Positions 1 to 5,735 of a stretch of DNA of 5,735 nucleotides are shown one piece after another. Source of the DNA: Acidobacteriota bacterium. Its GTDB lineage: Bacteria; Acidobacteriota; Vicinamibacteria; Vicinamibacterales; 2-12-FULL-66-21. Numbering within the stretch: the first letter of the stretch is position 1; every line of letters begins with the position of its first letter. The notes below the pieces were generated by a model, which saw only the letters and a list, made by a program, of their open reading frames with translations, searched no databases and had not been told where the DNA came from. A program made the position numbers and the translations under genes. Where the stretch lies: positions 1-5,735 of the forward strand of contig JABFWM010000090.1 of assembly GCA_013362195.1 (NCBI GenBank), in the 5' to 3' direction.

Positions 1-57
1 CTTGCAGCCCGCGTTACACCAACGTCACACCATCCGTCCCCGTCGCCCTTCGTACTC

Positions 58-62
58 GGGAG
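58..62 (+). promoter_or_regulatory. Ribosome binding site of the VTC-domain gene
   Basis: GGGAG lies 7 bases before the GTG at 70. It is the main reason for choosing that start, because the same reading frame stays open back to base 1 with no other start codon in the window. The next in-frame GTG (121) has no comparable purine-rich motif before it. Confidence 0.5.
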
Positions 63-69
63 ATCTTTC

Positions 70-1038
70 GTGCCGAACGAGTTGCCGGCCAGGCGGTTCA
101 ACCAGCGTCATGAACTGTCGGTGAGCTCCGACGCGGAATGCGGTGGAAGTCCGACCAGCGCAGGAGCGCCAGCGTCCGGGCAGGATTCCCCGGCAGACGC
201 GCCAGCGCGCGCGAGCCAGCACACCAAGCGGACCGAGTTGAAATTCGTCGTGCCGGCGATGGCGTATCCAGCCATCCGAAACGAGGTGCGGCAGTTCCTG
301 GAACGCGACCCTCATCTCGCCAGGGCCGGCGACGGTCGCTACGTCGTGCGCAGCCTGTACTTCGACACGCCGCACCTCGATACCTATCACGCGAGACTCG
401 ATGGGCATGCCTATCGCACGCGGCTGCGATTGCGCAGGTATGAAACGGCGGGGATGCCAGCGTCGGACTGGTTTCTCGAAATCAAAGGCAAGCGGAACGA
501 CGTCTGCATCAAGACCGGCCGCGTCGTCCTCCCTGACGCCCTGCTGCGGGACCACTTGCGGCAGTACCGGACCGTGAACGTCAAGCGGCTGATTGAGCAG
601 GATCCGTCGCCGTTCTCAGCGCATCTGCCGCAGCTCTGGAGCTGCCCCCTGCAGCCCACGCTGCTGATCGTTTACGAACGCGAACCGTTCATCCATCCTC
701 TGCAACCACTTCGCCTGACGTTTGATTTCAACATCAGGGCGGTCCCCACGCCCGATCCGTACGCGCTGGTCAGTCCGACGCGGCGGATCCTGGAGATGCC
801 CGTGATGGAGATCAAGTTCGTCGAGCGCGTTCCCGCCTGGCTGCACGCCGTGATTCAGAAGTTTCAGCTGCAGCGGGTGGGCGTGTCCAAGTACTGTTCG
901 GGCATCGACGCGCGGTGGTCTGCCAGCCCCGAATTCGAGGCGCATATTCCGCCCGGACGGGCCCCTGCGGCCGGCTGGCGGCTTCCGTCGTTCGTGCGTG
1001 CGCACCTCGGCCCTGAGAACGCCGCCGCCGACGCGTAA
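70..1038 (+). CDS. VTC domain-containing protein (candidate polyphosphate polymerase)
   Basis: A soluble, probably cytoplasmic protein of 322 residues with a single VTC domain of the triphosphate-tunnel fold, covering about residues 53-285. In yeast Vtc4 this domain makes polyphosphate from ATP with a divalent metal; bacterial relatives are usually assigned the same role, mostly untested. Family signatures are visible in order: R-T-E-L-K-F with Glu56 and Lys58, R-S-L-Y-F-D-T-P at 94-101, the basic strand R-T-R-L-R-L-R-R-Y at 116-124, E-I-K-G-K at 137-141, Lys148 and Arg151, Y-E-R at 202-204, R-L-T-F-D at 215-219, M-E-I-K-F with Glu247 and Lys249, and S-K-Y at 273-275. The tunnel's basic and acidic residues therefore look intact. 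There is no SPX domain and no membrane segment. Residues 1-50 are rich in Ala, Ser, Pro and Gly, probably disordered, and might be partly a start-site artefact. The domain call is firm; the enzymatic activity is inferred. Confidence 0.92.
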   Translation: MPNELPARRFNQRHELSVSSDAECGGSPTSAGAPASGQDSPADAPARASQHTKRTELKFVVPAMAYPAIRNEVRQFLERDPHLARAGDGRYVVRSLYFDTPHLDTYHARLDGHAYRTRLRLRRYETAGMPASDWFLEIKGKRNDVCIKTGRVVLPDALLRDHLRQYRTVNVKRLIEQDPSPFSAHLPQLWSCPLQPTLLIVYEREPFIHPLQPLRLTFDFNIRAVPTPDPYALVSPTRRILEMPVMEIKFVERVPAWLHAVIQKFQLQRVGVSKYCSGIDARWSASPEFEAHIPPGRAPAAGWRLPSFVRAHLGPENAAADA

Positions 1039-1052
1039 GCACGTGGACGTGC
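1039..1052 (+). repeat. Inverted repeat just after the VTC stop codon
   Basis: GCACG and CGTGC flank a TGGA loop, giving a perfect 5-bp GC-rich stem that begins at the base after the TAA stop. No T-run follows, so it does not look like a complete intrinsic terminator. It could be a processing or stabilising hairpin between the first and second genes, or chance. Confidence 0.3.
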
Positions 1053-1074
1053 CTGACGACTCTTCCCGCACACG

Positions 1075-1098
1075 AGGACGAACCCATTCGTTTTGGAG
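1075..1098 (+). promoter_or_regulatory. Hairpin abutting the ribosome binding site of the DUF4956 gene
   Basis: ACGAA (1078-1082) and TTCGT (1087-1091) form a perfect 5-bp stem around a CCCA loop. The stem can extend outward with two G-U pairs and one A-U pair to 1075 and 1094. The Shine-Dalgarno GGAG (1095-1098) begins at the next base, 6 bases before the GTG at 1105. The hairpin leaves the GGAG unpaired but could affect ribosome access. The ribosome binding site is fairly secure; a regulatory role for the hairpin is conjecture. Confidence 0.4.
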
Positions 1099-1104
1099 AG
1101 CACC

Positions 1105-1815
1105 GTGGATGAGATGTCCGAGCTTCTGAGGTTCCTGCAACGCGGATCGGCGAGCGCCACCGCCGGCACTCCACTGCAGGCGGTCATGTTCACGACGTCC
1201 GTCATTGGCGTGTCGCTGCTGCTGGCGATGGTGATCTGCTTCGCCTACCGGCGGACGCATAAAGGCCTTCAGTACTCCTCGTCCTTCGTCCTGGCGCTCG
1301 CGCTGCTGCCCTGCATCATGAGCGTCCTGTTCATGGCGATCGGCGGGAGTGTGGCACGGGCGTTCGGGGCTGTCGGCGCGATGTCGCTGATTCGCTTCCG
1401 TACCGTGATCAAGGACACGATGGATCTGGCGTACATCTTCCTCGCCATCACGATCGGGCTCTGCATCGGGAGCGGCAATTTTCTCATTGGGGTCACCGCC
1501 ACGGCGGTGCTCGTGGGCGTCGTGTATGTCCTGAGTCAGTCGAACTTTGGATCCCCGCACGGCCGTGGTTACATCCTCCGCTTCGTCGTTCAGACGACCA
1601 ACGGATCCCGCCCGCAGTATTCCGCCGTGCTCGACAAGTACGCCGGCATGGTGATGCTGCTCAGCATGCACAACGCGAACAACGCCTCGGAGCTCGTTTA
1701 CAACGTGAGACGCATCGACGAGACCGGACGCGACGGCCTGGTTCACGAGCTGATGGCCGTTCCAGGCGTCGACAGCGTCGGCTTGATCAGCTCGACCGGT
1801 GAAGTCGAGTACTAG
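1105..1815 (+). CDS. DUF4956 domain-containing integral membrane protein
   Basis: An inner-membrane protein of 236 residues whose molecular function is not established. Four hydrophobic segments are visible at about 29-48, 60-80, 107-124 and 126-143. Between the second and third lies the family hallmark G-A-M-S-L-I-R-F-R-T at 91-100, followed by I-K-D-T-M-D-L-A-Y-I-F (102-112), close to the typical DUF4956 (PF16316) core. The C-terminal part from about 150 is soluble, with alternating strand and helix character and a V-P-G-V-D-S-V stretch near the end that is reminiscent of small alpha/beta sandwich domains; this resemblance is only suggestive. GTG 1105 is chosen because GGAG lies 6 bases upstream. 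A TTG at 1093 in the same frame would overlap that motif and has no well-placed site of its own. It follows the VTC gene, its usual partner in bacteria, suggesting it is a membrane anchor or channel for the polymerase (inference). Confidence 0.9.
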   Translation: MDEMSELLRFLQRGSASATAGTPLQAVMFTTSVIGVSLLLAMVICFAYRRTHKGLQYSSSFVLALALLPCIMSVLFMAIGGSVARAFGAVGAMSLIRFRTVIKDTMDLAYIFLAITIGLCIGSGNFLIGVTATAVLVGVVYVLSQSNFGSPHGRGYILRFVVQTTNGSRPQYSAVLDKYAGMVMLLSMHNANNASELVYNVRRIDETGRDGLVHELMAVPGVDSVGLISSTGEVEY

Positions 1816-1821
1816 ACATCC

Positions 1822-2928
1822 ATGCGGAAGCTGATGGCACACGCAGCGGGGTCGCTGCACCGTTACGGTGTTGCGTCGCTCGTTCTGTTGATCCTTCTCG
1901 CGCTGGTCGTGCTCGCGTTCAGGCGGCCCGACGCACCGTCCGCCGCGGGCGTTCAGATCGTGCCCTTGACCTTCGACGGTCCCGGTATCGCCAACCAGTT
2001 CCCTCAGGCCTCGCCCGACGGGCGCTACATCGTGTTCCAGCGTTGCGACAAACCGGGCGTCAGCCAGTCGGCCGCCGGAAAGACCGTCTTCACGTTCAAG
2101 GAGGGATCCGACTGGGATGTGTATCGGATGCGAGTCGACGGCACCGAGCGGGTCCGCCTGACGGACTCGCCAGAGGTCGAGGACGAGCCCACGTATTCGC
2201 CCGATGGCCGCACCATCGCCTATCGCGCCGTGCGCAACGGCAGCTCGAGCCTCTTTCTGATGGATGCGGATGGCCAGAACAAGCGGCCGTTGATCGCAGA
2301 CCCGAACATGGACTTGAAGACCCCGGCCTTTTCACCCGACGGACGCCAGATCCTGTTTTACGGGGACGGCGGGAAAGCGGGTTCGCATCTGTTCACCGTC
2401 GATCTGGCGAACCGTGCGATGCATCAGCTGACCACCGGACCGTTTGAAGACAAGCATCCACAGTTCCTGGCCGAAGGCGCGGCCGTCATCTTCCATTCGA
2501 ATCGTCGAGGGATTGAGATTTCGCTCAAAGGCGAGGCAAAACGAACGCCGGCGATGAGCATTTTTTCGCTGACCCTCGGCACGGGGCAGATCCGACCGCT
2601 CCTCCCCGATGGCGGCGGCGAGCTTCAAGACAGCCGGCATTCGTTCGTGTCGCGGGATGGCCGGTTCATCGTCTACCACGCACAAACCTTTGGCGCCGAT
2701 CCGCAGCACGCCGGCCGCTACCGGCGCATGCGCGAAGACATCTACGTGACGACGCGCGACGGACAGCGACGCGTCAACGTGACGGAGCACGACTGGCGGT
2801 ATTTCAAGCACCCCTCCTGGTCGGCCGACGGCCGCGGCATCTATTGTGTGTTCAACGATAAGCGCGGCGAGGATGTGTGGAACGTTGCCTACATCGACGT
2901 GACCGCGGCGCTTCGGCAGTTGATGTGA
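1822..2928 (+). CDS. TolB-like PD40 beta-propeller protein, membrane-anchored or exported
   Basis: A 368-residue protein with a hydrophobic segment at about 17-33. It is preceded by Arg2, Lys3 and Arg14 and followed by Arg34-Arg35, so it looks like an uncleaved signal anchor with the rest in the periplasm. A cleavable signal cannot be excluded; no lipobox is seen. The remainder is a propeller of PD40/WD40-like repeats, each with a S-P-D-G-R type turn before a hydrophobic strand: S-P-D-G at 64-67, 126-129 and 171-174, a degenerate A-E-G at 217-219, S-R-D-G at 277-280 and S-A-D-G at 334-337, about six blades. Such propellers usually bind proteins or carbohydrates. It is not the true tolB, since no tol-pal genes are near. 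The start lies 6 bases after the DUF4956 stop with no strong ribosome binding site, so translation is probably coupled. Its partner is unknown. Confidence 0.85.
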   Translation: MRKLMAHAAGSLHRYGVASLVLLILLALVVLAFRRPDAPSAAGVQIVPLTFDGPGIANQFPQASPDGRYIVFQRCDKPGVSQSAAGKTVFTFKEGSDWDVYRMRVDGTERVRLTDSPEVEDEPTYSPDGRTIAYRAVRNGSSSLFLMDADGQNKRPLIADPNMDLKTPAFSPDGRQILFYGDGGKAGSHLFTVDLANRAMHQLTTGPFEDKHPQFLAEGAAVIFHSNRRGIEISLKGEAKRTPAMSIFSLTLGTGQIRPLLPDGGGELQDSRHSFVSRDGRFIVYHAQTFGADPQHAGRYRRMREDIYVTTRDGQRRVNVTEHDWRYFKHPSWSADGRGIYCVFNDKRGEDVWNVAYIDVTAALRQLM

Positions 2929-5555
2929 CCACTCGACTGACGAGCGGCCTCGACCGGCCGCCGCGGCCACGTCATCCCCGCTCCTGTCGATCGACGTCCC
3001 TGAGGGACTGCTCCGTCGCTGTGCTGATCGCGCTGATCTGCGTGTGCGCGGCCGTCGTCACCGCGCAGGGCGGTGGTGTGGTGCGCGGGAAGGTCGTCGA
3101 TGAAACAGGTGCGGCCATTCCTCTCGCTCGCATCATGTTCATCGACACCGCGACCGGGGCGACGCGAGAGCTGAAGGCCGATGGATCGGACGGCTTTGCC
3201 GTTGAGGACGTCCGGCCGGGCGAGTATCTGCTGCATGTCACGGCGGCGGGGTTCCAGGCCGTGGATCATCCCGTCACCGTCGGGAATGACGCGCTCAAGC
3301 CCCTGACGGTCATGATGCAGGTCGGCCTGGAGGAGGATGTGACGGTGGCAGGCAACCGCCGCGAATCGCCGCTCCAGGCCGGCCAGAATGCCGATGCGAT
3401 CGCCTTCAACCGCGACTTTCTCGGCCAGCTTCCCGTCGATGGCCAGGATGTGGTGCCGCTGATCTCGTCGTTGCTCGCCCCTTCGTCACGCGGGGTCGAC
3501 GGGGCGTCGATCGTCGTGGATGGCGTCGAAGGCGACGTGCTCGACCTGTCCGCTTCGGCCATCCGGCGGATCACCGTCAACCGCAATCCCTACTCCGCCG
3601 AGTTCCGGCGTCCGGGAAAGGCGCGCGTGGAGATTGCCACCGAGCACGGTTCGCTTCGCAAGGTGCATGGCAGTGTCGCCTTCATCGGGCGGTACGCCCC
3701 GCTGGACGCTCGCAATCCCTTTGCGCGGACCAAGCACGATGAGGAGAAACAGCTGGTCGAAGGGAGCTTCGGGAGTCCGCTCCCCGAGCATCATGCGGCG
3801 TTGTTCCTGACCGGGAGTCGGTTGAACCTCGATGAGAGTGCGGTCGTGCATGCTCGCACCCTGGCGTCGATCGAACCGCTGATCGAGAACGTCCGCGCTC
3901 CTCAGCGGCACACGGCCTGGTACGGGCGCCTGGATGTGCATCCGAACGATCGTCACACGCTGACGGGCCGCTATGATTTCAGCGGTAACACGGCCGTCAA
4001 TCAAGGCGTCGGCGGCTTGCACCTGGCCGAACAGGCGTTCAGCACCGACGACGACCGGCACCGGCTTCTGCTGCTCTCGCACGGTGTCGTGGCGCCGTTC
4101 ATCAATGAGGTGCGCGCCGGGGCGGAGGTGCAGCACAAGCGCAGTGGGCAGCCGGCAGACCGACCTGCGGTCGTCGTGCACGGCGCGTTCACCGGCGGCC
4201 CGTCTCAGACGTTCCATGTGAATGACCAGACCGTCGTGCACGTCCAGGACGTCGCGACCTACTTTCGGGGCGCACACACGCTTCAACTCGGCGGCCAGGG
4301 CCGCTTCAAGCGCGTGCACGCGATCGAGGGCTCGAATTTCGGGGGAACCTTCGAATTCGCCGGTCTCGATGGCTTCGCGCGCGGAACGCCGATCCTGTTC
4401 CGGATCACTCGCGGCACGCCCGGCGCCGATCTCTCGCCGCACGAGGCCTTCGCCTTCGTGCAGGATGACGTGCGCGTGGGATCCGTCCTGAGCTTCATGG
4501 CGGGACTGCGCGGAGACTGGCAGGCCCGCCCCGGCGTCGGCGCCAGCCTCGCGCCGCGCGCCGCCGCGGCCTGGGCGCCGGGCGCTCACAAGACCGTGCT
4601 GCGCGTGGGTGCGGGCGCGTTTTACGACCACGCGCCCGACGCCGCTCTCGTACGCGCCTCGCTGTTCGATGGGCAGCGGCTTCGTGAGCTCGTGACGATC
4701 GCGCCCGGGTTTCCGGATCCCTTTGCGTCAGAGGACATCGTTGTAGACGCGCCAAACATCGTGCGGCTCGCGCCGGACATTCGCGCCCCGGAGCTGCTTC
4801 AGGCCAGCGCCGCCGCCGAACGGGAGTTGTGGGCCCGCACGCGCCTCGCCGTCGAGTACCAGGCAATCCGCGGGCGGCATCTCTTGCGCTCGCGAAATCT
4901 CAATGCTCCCTTCATTCCGTTCGGCCCGCGACCGGATCCCGCGTTTCTCAACGTCCTCCAGGTGGAATCGACCGCCAGCATGCGCAGCGACGCGCTCAGC
5001 ATCAGTCTGAACGGCCAGGTCACCAGCCGATTCAAAGGCGCGGCGCATTACACGTGGTCGAAGACCACGGACGACTCGAGCGGGGTGTTCGTGCCGCCGG
5101 CGGACAGCGGGGACCTCGCGGCGGAGCGTGGCCGTGCTGACGACGACCGCCGCCACTCGTTGAACGCGGTCGGCACCTGGGATGTCGGACGCGGCTTCAG
5201 GCTCGGTGCGGTGGCCGCGCTCGCAAGCGGCGTCCCCTTCGATATCACCACCGGCTTCGACAACAACGGCGATGGCCTTGTTGAGGACCGCCCCGTCGGC
5301 GTGACGCGCAATACCGGCCAGGGTCCCGGACTCGCGCAGGTCGATGTCCGGGTCACGAAGGTATTCCCGCTGCGACCGTCGAGCAAGCGTCCGGACAAGG
5401 GCGCGAACCTGCAGGTCAGCGTTGACGCGTTCAACGTGTTCAACCGCGTCAACTTCAGGAACTTCATCGGCGTGCAGACTTCTCCATTCTTCGCACATGC
5501 CAATGGCGCTCGACCAGCGAGGATGGTCCAGCTGTCAGCGAAGTACAAGTTCTGA
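2925..5555 (+). CDS. TonB-dependent outer-membrane receptor, Oar-like with carboxypeptidase regulatory-like domain
   Basis: An 876-residue outer-membrane protein. The signal sequence has a long Arg-rich n-region (1-29), a hydrophobic core at about 30-45 and a likely cleavage after Val-Thr-Ala47. Residues 51-133 form a carboxypeptidase regulatory-like beta-sandwich (V-V-R-G-K-V-V-D, then P-G-E-Y at 98-101). A TonB-box-like E-E-D-V-T-V-A-G follows at 136-143. The plug spans about 150-245, with V-V-D-G-V at 197-201 and N-P-Y-S-A-E-F at 221-227. The rest is barrel, including the Oar-type motifs Y-T-W-S-K-T, D-N-N-G-D-G at 779-784 and F-N-V-F-N-R-V-N-F near the end, and it closes with K-Y-K-F, whose terminal Phe suits BAM assembly. 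The GTG start overlaps the propeller stop (GTGA), implying translational coupling; an earlier in-frame GTG at 2877 would only lengthen the n-region inside the previous gene. The ligand is unknown: Oar-like receptors are linked to peptides, proteins or glycans. Confidence 0.9.
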   Translation: MTTRLTSGLDRPPRPRHPRSCRSTSLRDCSVAVLIALICVCAAVVTAQGGGVVRGKVVDETGAAIPLARIMFIDTATGATRELKADGSDGFAVEDVRPGEYLLHVTAAGFQAVDHPVTVGNDALKPLTVMMQVGLEEDVTVAGNRRESPLQAGQNADAIAFNRDFLGQLPVDGQDVVPLISSLLAPSSRGVDGASIVVDGVEGDVLDLSASAIRRITVNRNPYSAEFRRPGKARVEIATEHGSLRKVHGSVAFIGRYAPLDARNPFARTKHDEEKQLVEGSFGSPLPEHHAALFLTGSRLNLDESAVVHARTLASIEPLIENVRAPQRHTAWYGRLDVHPNDRHTLTGRYDFSGNTAVNQGVGGLHLAEQAFSTDDDRHRLLLLSHGVVAPFINEVRAGAEVQHKRSGQPADRPAVVVHGAFTGGPSQTFHVNDQTVVHVQDVATYFRGAHTLQLGGQGRFKRVHAIEGSNFGGTFEFAGLDGFARGTPILFRITRGTPGADLSPHEAFAFVQDDVRVGSVLSFMAGLRGDWQARPGVGASLAPRAAAAWAPGAHKTVLRVGAGAFYDHAPDAALVRASLFDGQRLRELVTIAPGFPDPFASEDIVVDAPNIVRLAPDIRAPELLQASAAAERELWARTRLAVEYQAIRGRHLLRSRNLNAPFIPFGPRPDPAFLNVLQVESTASMRSDALSISLNGQVTSRFKGAAHYTWSKTTDDSSGVFVPPADSGDLAAERGRADDDRRHSLNAVGTWDVGRGFRLGAVAALASGVPFDITTGFDNNGDGLVEDRPVGVTRNTGQGPGLAQVDVRVTKVFPLRPSSKRPDKGANLQVSVDAFNVFNRVNFRNFIGVQTSPFFAHANGARPARMVQLSAKYKF

Positions 5556-5567
5556 TCGGGAACGATC
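5554..5567 (+). repeat. Inverted repeat overlapping the receptor stop codon (weak terminator candidate)
   Basis: GATCG and CGATC flank a GGAA loop (a GNRA-type tetraloop), forming a 5-bp stem that begins inside the TGA stop. A second, smaller repeat, CCGC-TAG-GCGG, lies at 5582-5592. Neither has a proper T-run after it; only TTT at 5570-5572 follows the first. This marks the likely 3' end of the operon but is poor evidence for an intrinsic terminator. Confidence 0.25.
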
Positions 5568-5592
5568 GATTTCGAAGTCGCCCGCTAGGCGG

Positions 5593-5735
5593 ATGCCGAA
5601 TCAGGATCACGAGCCACGTCCGGCTGCGGCGTGGATGCGGCGCCGCGGCTCAGGGAATCGTCTTGGTAGTGGCGGCGTCAACGCGCTCGAGTTGTCGCCG
5701 GATGTCAGCTGACAGGCCGCTTGAGCGTCAGCATC
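5593..5735. other. Downstream region with no supportable gene
   Basis: No reading frame here has both a believable start and a family resemblance. Two short frames reach the window edge: a plus-strand ATG at 5702 opening M-S-A-D-R-P-L-E-R-Q-H without a clear ribosome binding site, and a minus-strand frame stopping at 5705-5707 after the codons L-T-L-K-R-P-V-S. Either could be the edge of a neighbouring gene, but a few codons are not enough to say. Confidence 0.3.

Noticed and set aside
1..69. A sigma-70-like promoter in front of the VTC gene
   Set aside because: I could not find a convincing pair of -35 and -10 hexamers at normal spacing in these 69 bases; any promoter probably lies outside the window.
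616..1860. Minus-strand open frame of 414 codons
   Set aside because: It runs antisense across the VTC and DUF4956 genes, both of which have clear family motifs. Its translation is rich in His, Arg, Asp and Gly without domain pattern, as expected of antisense frames in GC-rich coding DNA.
1822..2928. Possibility that the propeller is the true TolB of the Tol-Pal system
   Set aside because: The N-terminal TolB domain is not visible, and the neighbours are a DUF4956 gene and a receptor instead of tolA, tolR, pal or cpoB. Only the PD40 repeats are shared.
2332..2970. Minus-strand open frame of 212 codons
   Set aside because: It lies antisense to the propeller repeats (S-P-D-G turns), has no recognisable family, and crosses the coupled propeller-receptor junction.
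3486..4631. Minus-strand open frame of 381 codons inside the receptor gene
   Set aside because: The plus strand here encodes the plug and barrel with recognisable Oar-like motifs. The antisense translation has no recognisable domain and is a codon-bias shadow.
1..5735. CRISPR arrays, tRNA or rRNA genes, insertion sequences or long direct repeats
   Set aside because: Reading both strands showed no regularly spaced repeats, no tRNA-like cloverleaf, no transposase motifs and no terminal inverted repeats. The only inverted repeats seen are the short hairpins listed.

Overview
The window holds four same-strand, tightly packed genes of a GC-rich Gram-negative bacterium. The last gene encodes an outer-membrane TonB-dependent receptor of the Oar-like type: a carboxypeptidase-regulatory-like domain, then a plug, then a barrel ending in Phe. 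Such receptors are very numerous in Acidobacteriota. With the GC-rich third codon positions, this makes an acidobacterial source (perhaps Vicinamibacteria-like) my best guess. That is inference, because no taxonomic marker gene is present.

Layout. Bases 1-69 are a short 5' edge with no certain gene. Bases 70-1038 encode a soluble VTC-domain protein of the triphosphate-tunnel superfamily, a candidate polyphosphate polymerase. A 66-base gap follows, with two small inverted repeats, the second abutting the ribosome binding site of the next gene. Bases 1105-1815 encode a four-helix DUF4956 membrane protein. Six bases later, 1822-2928 encode a membrane-anchored or exported TolB/PD40-type beta-propeller. 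Its stop codon overlaps the GTG start (2925) of the TonB-dependent receptor, which ends at 5555. The last 180 bases hold a weak inverted repeat at the receptor stop codon and no gene I can support.

How they may work together. VTC-domain and DUF4956 genes are recurrent neighbours in bacteria, often also with CotH-type kinase genes. A reasonable reading is that DUF4956 gives the soluble catalytic domain a membrane partner, as the Vtc1-type membrane part does in the yeast VTC complex. Less usual is that this pair runs on, with a 6-base gap and then a 4-base overlap, into a periplasm-facing propeller and an outer-membrane receptor. One transcript would then cover cytoplasm, inner membrane, periplasm and outer membrane. 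Whether this is an envelope-spanning polyphosphate or phosphate-linked system or only two adjacent modules cannot be settled from sequence alone. It is the main point of interest here.
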